Source: Acidobacteriota bacterium
Lineage (GTDB): Bacteria > Acidobacteriota > Holophagae > Acanthopleuribacterales > Acanthopleuribacteraceae
NCBI GenBank assembly: GCA_020637335.1
Contig: JACJWC010000010.1
Coordinates: 1-64,000, forward strand
Length of the DNA stretch: 64,000 nt
Reading direction: 5' to 3'
The notes under the pieces are model-generated. The model did not search any database and had not been told where the DNA came from. It worked only from the letters and a program-made list of their open reading frames with translations. Position 1 is the stretch's first letter; the number at the start of each line of letters is the position of its first letter. A program made the translations under genes and the position numbers. This document shows, piece after piece, positions 9,291 to 17,714 of the stretch.

Positions 9291-9322
9291 AAAAGGACCA
9301 AGTCGTTTGACCTGGTCCTTTT
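9291..9322. terminator. Bidirectional intrinsic terminator
   Basis: AAAAGGACCA pairs perfectly with TGGTCCTTTT, extended by GTC/GAC across one mismatch, around a short loop. It is followed by T-rich sequence, and A-rich sequence lies before it, so it can act in both directions. It sits between the convergent genes ending at 9268 and 9343. Confidence 0.85.
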
Positions 9323-9342
9323 ATTATGTTGAAACGAATTGA

Positions 9343-10200
9343 TTAAACGGCTTCGACCTTTTGTTGTTTGCGGATGAAAACAAAAGACACACACAGCATG
9401 AGTGCGAGGAATCCGATCAATCCCCATTGACTGAGGGTGGGAATGGTGACCAGAACCGGGGGACCAAATTCAAGATCATCAAAGTCGCCGACATCACCAA
9501 AGTGGAAGTTATCGGAAATTAAGACCACTTGCTCCATGGTGGTGCCACCAACCAACGCATTAGCGGTGTAAATCAAACTACCATCAATGTAATAGTCCAA
9601 ACGAGGTGCCGCAGGATCGCAGTCAATAGTGAGATTAAACCATTGATTAACCGGCCATGTAACACCAGTATCAACAAAAGAACCGCCATCCAGGACACGA
9701 ATCGGGCCGGTAAATCGGAAATTCACCCGCGCAGTCAAAAAGCCTTGACTAGGCGCTTGGGGTGCAACGTCATAATCGGCGCCACCGGTTCCGCTAATGA
9801 ACACATTGACACTGCAACGGGTCGGTGCCATCGGGTCTGTGGGTGTGGTCAATGGGGAGAAACCACCGGTAAGATTACCAGCGCCAATGGAGCCGTCAAC
9901 ATCAATACGCAGGGCCTGAGTACCGCCATTTGCATTAGCATTGGTAATAACAGGTTGCGCAGTACTTACCAGGAAAGTGGACCACCCGCCTTGGGTACCC
10001 AGAAAACCGGGTGTAAAGCCTTCACTGCCTTCAAATCCAGTTGCGTAGGAGTCGCCACCACCACGAGGGGTTACGGGACCATTGATCGCGAGATTGGAGG
10101 TGCTGGGTTCTCCCTTGGGACCACGACTACCACCATCATCTTCTTTTTGAGCGTAAACAACCGTGCACGCCAAACACAATAGAATAATTATCTTTTTCAA
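9343..10200 (-). CDS. Exported lectin-like protein with IPTL-CTERM sorting signal
   Basis: 285 residues. The signal peptide (KKIIILLCLACTVVYAQ) is followed by a low-complexity Gly/Ser/Pro stretch and a beta-sandwich region resembling LamG/concanavalin folds, with NQWFNLTID and RLDYYIDGSLIY. The C-terminus has IPTLSQWG, a hydrophobic helix and a basic tail, the IPTL-CTERM arrangement thought to be a substrate of exosortase-like sorting. The start is a TTG at 10200: GAGGAGG lies 5 bases before it and the signal peptide begins there, whereas the longer frame from 10269 has no signal. No sorting transpeptidase is seen in the window. Confidence 0.8.
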   Translation of the reverse strand: MKKIIILLCLACTVVYAQKEDDGGSRGPKGEPSTSNLAINGPVTPRGGGDSYATGFEGSEGFTPGFLGTQGGWSTFLVSTAQPVITNANANGGTQALRIDVDGSIGAGNLTGGFSPLTTPTDPMAPTRCSVNVFISGTGGADYDVAPQAPSQGFLTARVNFRFTGPIRVLDGGSFVDTGVTWPVNQWFNLTIDCDPAAPRLDYYIDGSLIYTANALVGGTTMEQVVLISDNFHFGDVGDFDDLEFGPPVLVTIPTLSQWGLIGFLALMLCVSFVFIRKQQKVEAV

Positions 10201-10283
10201 TTCTGCCTCCTCTAATAAGCTGCTTAATAATACACAATATGAAGAAGGGGAACAGAAAAAAATGGCCAAAAATCAGAAAAAAA

Positions 10284-12197
10284 TCAGCCTAAACGGCCGC
10301 GCAGCATCATTTCCTCCATTTCGCGCACGCTGTCACACTCTGACGCCGCCTTGTCCGACCGAATCGTAACCAATTTGGGGTCGCGCAAACTGAGTTTCTG
10401 AGTGGTCTGATCGCGCACGATGCCCTCAAATTTCACCGTAACCACGATGAACGGACGCAGTTCAAAACCCGGCCGCACACCCGAAGCACTGGCGCGTTCC
10501 AATCGACGACCGGTCGCCAAGCCTTCGCGCATGATCAGCGACTGAATATCCATATCCCGATGGCGATCCACGCCCGCGACGTCACCAATATCGACAAAAC
10601 CGCCGCGCTCATCGCGCGCCCCAATGATATACGACCCAAACATGCCCTTTTGGGCTTGGGTCGTGACGGCATAAACCGCACCTAATAAAACGAGATCCAA
10701 AGTTATTTCCGGCTTTCGCTTGCGCCAATTGGGGTCGCGCTGATCCATTAGGTAGACACCATCCAGCGCTTTCACGACGATGCCTTCGTATCCCTGTGCC
10801 CTGAAATGGTGGTAGTAACGATTAACATCTTCTTTGTTTTGAGCCATTTGGCCCTGAGCCAGAGCGATAGGTATAGGAAGCGTCTGTAAATGCGGGGCAC
10901 TAACAAGTTGCGAGAGGAATTGCCGCCGGTCACGCAGCGATTTTCCGGTCAAATCCAACCCATTGAGGTAAAGCAGATCAAACGCTGCGTATTTAAGTTG
11001 AACCGGCCGACCTGCGCCGCCCTGAATACTGGAAAAAACCTCGTAAACCGTAGCGGGCCGCAGCCCATCCTCAGTCAGTACTGTTCCATACAACTCTCCG
11101 TCCAGAATGACCTGGCTGGAAGGCAACATGTGCAGGGTCCGCTCCAGGCCGGGAATCTGCTCAATAAAATCGGAGCGAGTACGTGAGTAAGCGCCACACA
11201 ATACGCCGCCCCACGCATCCGTAGACTTGTGCAGTAAGAGTCGGATTCCATCGTATTTGCGCTCGACCCAAACAGGAAATTGAGTCAAGTCATCGGTCAC
11301 GCCACCGGCCAGGGCAGGCCGAAACGGTACCAAGGGTTTGAGTCGAACAGTTTTCAGGCCTTCCTCACCGTGCGCCTCCAGGAGCTCAACCACTTGAAAG
11401 ACATCCGTTAAGGCCATGGCATGGCGAACAGCTTGGGGGTCGCAGTCAAATAAGTGGCCCAGAATGGAGGCCGTAGTGTCACCCTCATAACGATGCTCAA
11501 TGCCCGCACGACGCAAAATTAATTTAATCGTGAAGTAGGCTTCCAACTTGCCCATTCGTCGAAATAGGCTGCGCAAAATGGCCAATTTGCGGGCCTTTCC
11601 CACTTTGGGCAGATGGAAAAGGGTTTCCAAAACCTCACCTGCGGTCAGGGCCGGCTCGCTTTTGATTGGAGTCGCATTCTCGGCAAACAAAAACGCTACA
11701 TCACCTACCCTGCGCAATTGATCCAATTGCTGACTGCGCGTCGTGAACTGCATCGAAGCCAACAAGCCCATTAGGCTATCGCGTTTGAGCCCGACCCGCC
11801 CGCCCCAAAACGGGTCGCCGAGTACACACGCAATCTTTTGTCTGCGACTTAATCCCAAATCACGACCCAAAAAATCCTGGATTAGGGTTTGGCGCTCCGT
11901 TTTGGATTGGGCAAACGAAAATCCAAAAAACTGAGCAATTCGATCAGGTGCCAATCCAGCAAGCGGGAGAAAAAGGCCTTTGCATAAGCTGAAAAATGGA
12001 ATTGAGGCAAAGGGAACTTGCGCGCGGGAGGTGGCCGGGTTTTGTTGCAAACAAAAAGATAAATGGAGGGGTAAACGGCTCGACTCGTTGAGAAATTGGG
12101 CGTCTAGCGACTTTTGATTGGGCCCCAATACCATCAAGGACCAATCTGATCCATCAATCAGATCGGCGACCATCCCCTCGCGTGTGACTCGCTGCAT
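10284..12197 (-). CDS. ATP-dependent DNA ligase
   Basis: Seals nicks in DNA using ATP. Of 637 residues, about 1-250 form the alpha-helical DNA-binding region seen in archaeal and eukaryotic type I ligases. The nucleotidyltransferase domain has motif I ERKYDGIRL with the AMP-accepting Lys314, motif III VILDGELYG and motif IV EGIVVKALDG. RDPNWRKRKPE and the OB-fold follow. It has the long archaeal-like architecture rather than that of LigD or short bacterial LigB/C enzymes, and would be additional to an NAD-dependent LigA, which is not in the window. It starts 3 bases after the stop of the RecA-fold ATPase gene, so the two are almost certainly cotranscribed. Confidence 0.85.
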   Translation of the reverse strand: MQRVTREGMVADLIDGSDWSLMVLGPNQKSLDAQFLNESSRLPLHLSFCLQQNPATSRAQVPFASIPFFSLCKGLFLPLAGLAPDRIAQFFGFSFAQSKTERQTLIQDFLGRDLGLSRRQKIACVLGDPFWGGRVGLKRDSLMGLLASMQFTTRSQQLDQLRRVGDVAFLFAENATPIKSEPALTAGEVLETLFHLPKVGKARKLAILRSLFRRMGKLEAYFTIKLILRRAGIEHRYEGDTTASILGHLFDCDPQAVRHAMALTDVFQVVELLEAHGEEGLKTVRLKPLVPFRPALAGGVTDDLTQFPVWVERKYDGIRLLLHKSTDAWGGVLCGAYSRTRSDFIEQIPGLERTLHMLPSSQVILDGELYGTVLTEDGLRPATVYEVFSSIQGGAGRPVQLKYAAFDLLYLNGLDLTGKSLRDRRQFLSQLVSAPHLQTLPIPIALAQGQMAQNKEDVNRYYHHFRAQGYEGIVVKALDGVYLMDQRDPNWRKRKPEITLDLVLLGAVYAVTTQAQKGMFGSYIIGARDERGGFVDIGDVAGVDRHRDMDIQSLIMREGLATGRRLERASASGVRPGFELRPFIVVTVKFEGIVRDQTTQKLSLRDPKLVTIRSDKAASECDSVREMEEMMLRGRLG

Positions 12198-12200
12198 ATT

Positions 12201-13211
12201 TTATTTCCTAGGCAAGGGCTTATAGACATCTGGCTGGTGAACCGAGGCCACCATAATGCCGGTGCCTTCTTGTCGATCGATCCGCAGAGGAAAGGAAAAA
12301 ATCGGCGTGGTAACGCTCTTCACGGCGTTGATGACATCGATTTTATCGCGATACTTTCCGCCCCAAAAATCAGCAATTTCTTTGCTGCCCAGGCTCATCT
12401 CCTCAATCAAAAAAACAGCGTCCGCCGTATGCATCAATGCCTCACCGCCGACCGGGCCACCCGAGTCGCGAATTTGGCCAATACAAATGCAGGTCACGCC
12501 TTTTTCGTGATTATAGGTTTTTAAGGCGGATAAGTTGTCAGCAGTGCGGTTTTTACTGGGATCCAGCATATTCAACGAGTCGATCACCACAAATTTGATT
12601 TGTTTCTTTTCAATCAAGTAACGATAACGTTGAATGAAATCATCCCAGGTATGGCTTTTGTGATACTGGCTTTCGAGCACAAAAATATTCTTGAGTACCT
12701 TCTCCTTAAAGGCTTCCAGATCCAGGCCTGTCACATTCATTCCTAATTTAACTAACCGCGAGCATAAATCATCGCGCCCAGCTTGAACCGCATCGTGAAA
12801 GCCCTCTTCGGCGATTACATAAGCAACTTGTTCCCCGCGACTTGCACATTGGATCAGGCCCGCCAAAGCAGAGCGGGTTTTCCCTTTTCCCGGAGGTCCA
12901 GCCAGGGCAATCGTACAGCCTTTTGGAATCCCACCCAGCGAATTTTGACCATCTTCGGTCAGACATAAATCATCCAACACCGAACCCAAATTGATTGCTT
13001 CTTGCTGCTTTAAAAGATTATCCAGCAGAGCCGGACGAATTATATCGGCATCCAGACCCTTGTCCTCATCCTCGGCAGCTTGGGGCGCCGAAAATGGCAA
13101 GGCGGAAGGGTCAAACGGCATATTGCCACCCATGTTGCCCATCATCATTTGCATCATTTGCATCATTTGCATCATGGGATTTTGGCCGGGATTTTGGGAA
13201 TTTGTATCCAT
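12201..13211 (-). CDS. RecA/RadA-fold ATPase, orphan
   Basis: 336 residues. After a Met/Gln-rich leader (residues 13-30) and an acidic linker comes a RecA-like core: Walker A GPPGKGKT at 105-112 and Walker B IKFVVIDSLN ending near 213. TCICIGQI and GGEALMHTADAVFLIEE resemble the RadA/KaiC core. It lacks the zinc finger and Lon-like domain of true RadA, which is encoded at 36435-37781. It is cotranscribed with the ATP-dependent ligase, so a role in DNA repair or recombination is likely but inferred. The ATG has GAGG 7 bases upstream. A KaiC-like signalling ATPase is the main alternative. Confidence 0.75.
   Translation of the reverse strand: MDTNSQNPGQNPMMQMMQMMQMMMGNMGGNMPFDPSALPFSAPQAAEDEDKGLDADIIRPALLDNLLKQQEAINLGSVLDDLCLTEDGQNSLGGIPKGCTIALAGPPGKGKTRSALAGLIQCASRGEQVAYVIAEEGFHDAVQAGRDDLCSRLVKLGMNVTGLDLEAFKEKVLKNIFVLESQYHKSHTWDDFIQRYRYLIEKKQIKFVVIDSLNMLDPSKNRTADNLSALKTYNHEKGVTCICIGQIRDSGGPVGGEALMHTADAVFLIEEMSLGSKEIADFWGGKYRDKIDVINAVKSVTTPIFSFPLRIDRQEGTGIMVASVHQPDVYKPLPRK
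13143..13175. repeat. 9-bp tandem repeat coding for Met/Gln-rich leader
   Basis: The unit CATCATTTG occurs three times in a row followed by a partial copy. On the minus strand it encodes repeated Met-Met-Gln near the N-terminus of the RecA-fold ATPase. In-frame expansion or contraction by slippage would change leader length without breaking the frame. Confidence 0.8.
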
Positions 13212-13225
13212 TTCTAAAGCCTCAC

Positions 13226-13254
13226 AATTTAATAAGTTTCCTCATTATGTCCAA
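13226..13254 (-). promoter_or_regulatory. Possible promoter of the ATPase-ligase operon
   Basis: TTGGAC (13254-13249) and TAAATT (13231-13226) on the minus strand are separated by 17 bases and lie just upstream of the GAGG site of the ATPase gene. The match is moderate and position is the main support. Confidence 0.35.
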
Positions 13255-13379
13255 AACGCAAGCTCCTGGCAACCGGTTTGCCGGCCTCGATTCGTTGAGT
13301 CAATCCCAGTTGAGTACCGCCCGTTCTTCCGCTAGAATCCAGTTGGGCCCGGCCTGAGAACACAACAGGGGAACATGAT

Positions 13380-13943
13380 ATGGAAAAGCAATTTATGGCA
13401 GATCGACGCAAGGCGTTGGAAGAAGGGTTTTTTAGCCGTCAAGACCAACAAAAAATCGAAGCCCTGCGCCAAAAAGCCAAAGTCCAAGAAGATAAAAAAG
13501 CATTGGCGCAGGCCACAGGAATTCAGGACGAAAAGGTTTTGGACCACTTAATGGGCTGCGGAGTAGAAGCGGAAACCCTCGTCGCTTTTTCCCTGGTTCC
13601 TCTGGTTGCGGTGGCTTGGGCAGACGGGAGTCTCGATACACGTGAGGCCGAAGCGATCCTTCGCTCAGCCAAGGACATGGGCATTCACGAAGATAGTCCC
13701 GCCTGGGAGATTCTGCGCGATTGGATGATCCATCAACCCGACGCCAAGCTTATCCAGACCTGGAAAGATTATGTATTTGCGTTGAAAGCGGAAATGAAAG
13801 ACATTGCCTTGATGGAAATCAAGGAAAACATCCTGGGCCGCGCTCGGGCCGTAGCTGAAGCGGCTGGAGGTTTCTTGGGACTCGTTCACAAAATTTCCGC
13901 AGCCGAGCAAGCTGTTTTGGATGATTTGAGCCAGGCATTCTAA
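13380..13943 (+). CDS. TerB-like helical domain protein
   Basis: 187 residues, helical, no signal peptide. The first 45 residues are charged coiled-coil sequence. Residues 65-150 look like a TerB fold, with PLVAVAWADGSLDTREAEAI matching the family pattern in which Asp and Glu residues follow the first helix and bind metal. TerB proteins were named for tellurite resistance but most single-domain members have unknown roles near membranes or phage defence. No ter genes are nearby. It is transcribed divergently from the ATPase-ligase operon and has an AGGGG site 9 bases before the ATG. Confidence 0.6.
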   Translation: MEKQFMADRRKALEEGFFSRQDQQKIEALRQKAKVQEDKKALAQATGIQDEKVLDHLMGCGVEAETLVAFSLVPLVAVAWADGSLDTREAEAILRSAKDMGIHEDSPAWEILRDWMIHQPDAKLIQTWKDYVFALKAEMKDIALMEIKENILGRARAVAEAAGGFLGLVHKISAAEQAVLDDLSQAF

Positions 13944-13984
13944 GGCATCTTAAACCCGAGCGGATCCAGGCCAAAGCTTGTCAA

Positions 13985-14599
13985 TTATGGTCCCTGACCG
14001 CTCGCATAAAAAAAGATAAAAGGTCCTAATTGGGCGGGATTCGAAGGGCCCAAAACCTTGATTTCCCAGGCAAAAGCATACCCTGAAGTCGCTTTTGGCC
14101 AGTCAACTTGGCATTCAGACTGGTCCAAGGGGCCTGATTTCAGAATTTTTTGGCCCTGTGTGTTATACACAATGAGCTCATATCCAGCTACATTGGGCAA
14201 ATCAGGCCAATCAAAATGGGTCGGCAACCGATTTAATCGCGAACCATCCAAGGGCTCAATCGCCCGGCTGACCTTGGAACTGCGGAAGGTTTCGGCAACC
14301 CGGGCGCTTGTTTGCCCAATCCAGTGGGCGAGGACCGCCAGAATCAGAAGGGCAGCACCCGCCAAAAGATAGGCGCCTGAATGCCTTCGCGACGGAACGA
14401 CACGGTGAATAGACAATAATTCTTTAAAGTCCGTGGCACACGACACACACACCAGTACGTGTTCGCGGATGGGATCCAGTCCGTCTGCACTTGGCGAAAC
14501 AATGAGGTCGCAGAGTCTATCCGTGTCCGGGCAAGGTGTGCTTTGCTTAGTAAAGTGTTTTTGGTACAAGTTCCGCAATTCATCCTTCGGATGGGACAT
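13985..14599 (-). CDS. Zinc-finger anti-sigma factor, membrane-anchored
   Basis: 204 residues. The N-terminal cytoplasmic part has an HxxxCxxC motif (His47, Cys51, Cys54) plus upstream Cys23/Cys30, typical of zf-HC2 anti-sigma domains that hold an ECF sigma factor. One membrane helix spans about 74-92. The outer part has a fibronectin-like strand pattern (FDWPDLPNVAGYELIVYN). The gene starts 20 bases inside the ECF sigma gene, which itself overlaps the TPR-CHAT gene, so the three products are translationally coupled. Signal-dependent cleavage of this protein would free the sigma factor; the CHAT protein is the obvious candidate protease, an inference from context. Confidence 0.8.
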   Translation of the reverse strand: MSHPKDELRNLYQKHFTKQSTPCPDTDRLCDLIVSPSADGLDPIREHVLVCVSCATDFKELLSIHRVVPSRRHSGAYLLAGAALLILAVLAHWIGQTSARVAETFRSSKVSRAIEPLDGSRLNRLPTHFDWPDLPNVAGYELIVYNTQGQKILKSGPLDQSECQVDWPKATSGYAFAWEIKVLGPSNPAQLGPFIFFYASGQGP

Positions 14600-15092
14600 A
14601 TCGACCTCTCAAAAGTACTTTCAGCTTGTTTAAACCGCGATAGATTCGATGACGCGCTACCGGTTCACTCCAATTGAAAAGCGCTGCAATTTCCTTGTGG
14701 TCATATCCCATTAAGTAAGCGCGTATGGCCCGCTCAGATTCGCGAGGTAATTGTTGTAAGGCCACATTTAAAACTTCCATCGTCATCCAATCCGGTCCTG
14801 ATTGGGCAGGAATTCGTTCGGTCAATTCGGGTTCCATCAGCGTTTCTTTTTTGGCCTGCTGCTTCAATTTCAGCCCAATTCTGAGGGCTACCTTATAAAT
14901 GTAAGAGCTTGGATACTCCAATTGATTCCCTTTTTGCAATTGATTCCAAAGGGCCATGTAGATTTCCTGCTCAGCATCGGCAATTAGTTCGCGATGCTCG
15001 CGTTGCAATACCCGATTGAGGGCGTAGGCAATCAAGTGTGCATGCTCGCGCATGAGGTCTTCAAATTTGCCTTCTGAGCTGCGTTGCGTCAT
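14580..15092 (-). CDS. ECF-type RNA polymerase sigma factor
   Basis: 170 residues with sigma region 2 (IADAEQEIYMALWNQL, near 36-52) and region 4 (LPRESERAIRAYLMGYDHKE followed by a helix-turn-helix ending RIYRGLNKLK). There is no region 3, as in ECF factors. The start at 15092 overlaps the stop of the upstream TPR-CHAT gene as ATGA; the open frame further upstream lies inside that gene. The anti-sigma gene overlaps its 3-prime end by 20 bases. It probably directs RNA polymerase to an envelope-stress or developmental regulon. Its target promoters are not evident in the window. Confidence 0.88.
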   Translation of the reverse strand: MTQRSSEGKFEDLMREHAHLIAYALNRVLQREHRELIADAEQEIYMALWNQLQKGNQLEYPSSYIYKVALRIGLKLKQQAKKETLMEPELTERIPAQSGPDWMTMEVLNVALQQLPRESERAIRAYLMGYDHKEIAALFNWSEPVARHRIYRGLNKLKVLLRGRYVPSEG

Positions 15093-17602
15093 CGTTGGTT
15101 CCTTAACCGAAAAACGCCATAAGTTAAAAGGACCAGCCCCAAAAAAGTCAGTATTTCTACAAAATAAGTCCTTCTGCCAACCGCATAGGGCAGCGTCCGA
15201 GAGGGTTCTCCGACCAGGACAAAACCAGCCCAATAGCGCGGCGCGATTTGTTTGTTTTGGGCCCAAATTTTGGTTTGGTGAAGCGCAGTTTGAAAATCTT
15301 CTCCGCGTGCCAACCTGGTGTAAAAAACCTCCATAAATTGTGCGGTAAACCCATCTTCAACCGGCCACAAGCTACCCAAAACCGCCTGCCCTCCCGCCAG
15401 GAGGAAGGCGTCCAATAATGCCAAATCATAATGGGAACCGACCCAACTTGGCACAGCGCTCTGGCAGGACGATAAAACAACCAAATCTGCATTAAGCCGC
15501 CATTGACGAATAGTTTCAGCGCAAATTGGCACCCAATTGCCCGAATTATCGCGACATAAAAAGGCTGATCGCTGGGGATCCCATTGGCTATGCAAGCCAT
15601 GGGTGGCCAGGTGCACAACGCCATATTCCGCAAGGGACAATTTTGCAATTGAATCGGGATTAAAATCCATTCCTTGCAAACGCGTTACATGGGCGAAGTG
15701 GTTTGAAACACAATCCAATTCTTTTTGTGTTCCAGGTAATGCCTCCAAAACAAAACCTTCGTTGCGGTAGACCTGCAAAGGCGTTGATTCAATTGGCCTG
15801 GCATCCTGATCGGAAGGGGCACCCATTAATAGCACGCTTGACTCAGCGGCCGCCAAGCGCCGGTTTTTCAGCCCCACAAAAACACTCGCAGAGGGTGTTA
15901 AAGAGACCTGAACAAAACGAAGCAAAGGGCCCTTTACGCCGGATTGGACTGTTTCCAACAATTCAAAGGGCACCATTTTCAAGACACCATCAGGAGCCAG
16001 CAACCACCGCTGTGGAACATAACCCAGTCGCTCCAAGACCGGCTGCAGGAGCAGGTGGCCCATCTGGCTGGCAAGCTCGTTCTGGGTTGTGCTATCGCCG
16101 TCTGACTGAAGCGAGCGATTGAATATTTGTGATTGAAGACGCAAAGCATCTGCAGAAATGGATAGGGTGAAAAACTGATATCTTTCCTGATTGAACACCC
16201 AAACGACAACCTGATTGGGACACACCAAATAGTCCACCAACAGATCCTCTGACCCGAGATTGGCGCAAATTTCCTCAGGTGGCGGAATGGGCAAACCTGC
16301 AGACTGAATCGGGTCCAAACGCTTTTCCTGATCTGGAAATGCCTCCAAAAATTGGCGGGCTTTGGAACGCTGACAAAGAAAATAAAGGGTATTCAGATTT
16401 TCATCGCTCGGTTCAAGCCTAAACCACTCCACCCAGATTTCAACCGCTTCAACAAACAAATCACGATTTTGACCCAGTAAAGATTCCCGAAAGCCCACCG
16501 AACTGAAGTCGTCCCAGTAGTCTTCAAAGAGCTGAATCGCCTTTAATGCAGACTGAGCAGCTCTTTCGAAGTCACCAAGTGCACGGTAAGCGCGGGCCAT
16601 CCCAAAATAAAGGCGCCAGACTTGACTCGGTAAAGTGGGCAATTTGGTTTCAGCTGTGAGAAAAAAATTGAGTGCCTGAGCGGGATCCTGCTTTAAGTAA
16701 AAATTGCCAAAACGCAACAAGGCGCCGTAGTCTGGTCCAGATTCGCTATCAACAAGACTCCATCGTAGGGTAATGGCTTGTTCCACATCACCTTGCGCCG
16801 CGAGGGCTTCACACAATCCATCGAGTGGCCAGCCCAATTCAGACGGTTTGTATTGGCGGTAAACAGCAATGGCAGATTCAAATCGTTCGATTGCCCGAGT
16901 TATTGCTCCTGTTTGCAAATCTAAAAAAGCCTGCCGAACCCGTAATGCGGCCCAATCCATCGGGATGTTTTCCAAGTTTGGATCACGGGCGATCGCTTCG
17001 TATTGATTTGCAGCCTGTAAGCGATCTCCTAGCTGCGCATACAGCATGCCCAAATTCAGGCGAATTGACCATAACCTCTGGCCGGTTTGATTGTACTGAT
17101 CTACCAAAGTCAAAGCGCCCATTAAGTGCTCAAGCGAGGCTGTGTGATCGCCGAGATCACGTTCCAAAATGCCCATGTTTTTGAGAACGTCTGCTTTAAG
17201 CCCGTAATCGGTTGTCGGACCGACCCAGTGCCAGGCCTGTTGAAAATAATCAAGTGCCTGGGGGTAATCGCCCTTGAGATATGCCGTATCGCCCGAAACC
17301 AAGAGGGCCTCGATGTTTTGATTTGAAATTCCTGAAACTTGGGCCAACGATAAAGCTTGTTTGGCATGTCGCTCCAGAGTGGTGATGTCTGCCCAATTTT
17401 GGGCCCACTGCCACATCTGAATCTCTAATTTGAACCGATCAGTTCCCGAGAGGCTCCCATTTGCAATTTGGAAATGGTCATGCAAACAACGGTAGGCAGC
17501 ACGCTCCCCTTCAACACGACCCATTTCATTGGCACGGTCAATAACGTCCGTGGTACTCAGGCCCTGACGCGCAGAAATGACCCCATAAAACACCACCAAC
17601 AA
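15089..17602 (-). CDS. TPR-CHAT protein, caspase-like protease
   Basis: 837 residues counted from the TTG at 17602. Residues 60-400 are TPR-like repeats (for example DYPQALDYFQQAW and DFERAAQSALKAIQLF). The C-terminal CHAT domain carries the caspase dyad: His668 in HLATHG and Cys713 in LSSCQSA, followed by the family motif LAGGQAVLGSLWPVED. A hydrophobic helix near 814-831 followed by RLRNQR suggests a C-terminal membrane anchor. The N-terminus is also hydrophobic, so the TPR and CHAT parts may lie in the periplasm. TTG 17602 lacks a ribosome binding site; an ATT at 17632 has GGAGG 7 bases upstream. It is coupled to an ECF sigma and an anti-sigma gene. Confidence 0.85.
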   Translation of the reverse strand: MLVVFYGVISARQGLSTTDVIDRANEMGRVEGERAAYRCLHDHFQIANGSLSGTDRFKLEIQMWQWAQNWADITTLERHAKQALSLAQVSGISNQNIEALLVSGDTAYLKGDYPQALDYFQQAWHWVGPTTDYGLKADVLKNMGILERDLGDHTASLEHLMGALTLVDQYNQTGQRLWSIRLNLGMLYAQLGDRLQAANQYEAIARDPNLENIPMDWAALRVRQAFLDLQTGAITRAIERFESAIAVYRQYKPSELGWPLDGLCEALAAQGDVEQAITLRWSLVDSESGPDYGALLRFGNFYLKQDPAQALNFFLTAETKLPTLPSQVWRLYFGMARAYRALGDFERAAQSALKAIQLFEDYWDDFSSVGFRESLLGQNRDLFVEAVEIWVEWFRLEPSDENLNTLYFLCQRSKARQFLEAFPDQEKRLDPIQSAGLPIPPPEEICANLGSEDLLVDYLVCPNQVVVWVFNQERYQFFTLSISADALRLQSQIFNRSLQSDGDSTTQNELASQMGHLLLQPVLERLGYVPQRWLLAPDGVLKMVPFELLETVQSGVKGPLLRFVQVSLTPSASVFVGLKNRRLAAAESSVLLMGAPSDQDARPIESTPLQVYRNEGFVLEALPGTQKELDCVSNHFAHVTRLQGMDFNPDSIAKLSLAEYGVVHLATHGLHSQWDPQRSAFLCRDNSGNWVPICAETIRQWRLNADLVVLSSCQSAVPSWVGSHYDLALLDAFLLAGGQAVLGSLWPVEDGFTAQFMEVFYTRLARGEDFQTALHQTKIWAQNKQIAPRYWAGFVLVGEPSRTLPYAVGRRTYFVEILTFLGLVLLTYGVFRLRNQR

Positions 17603-17714
17603 AGTTTGAACGGCGCATCCAGCGAAAAAAATTTTGGCACCTCCGCTTTGTTTGGATTAGAGGCTGATTTTTTCAATTTTTTCCCACGATATTGAATTGT
17701 TGGGACGAAAAGCC

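Noticed and set aside
13268..13284. Near-palindrome GGCAACCGGTTTGCC
   Set aside because: Imperfect, single copy, and not placed clearly relative to a promoter.
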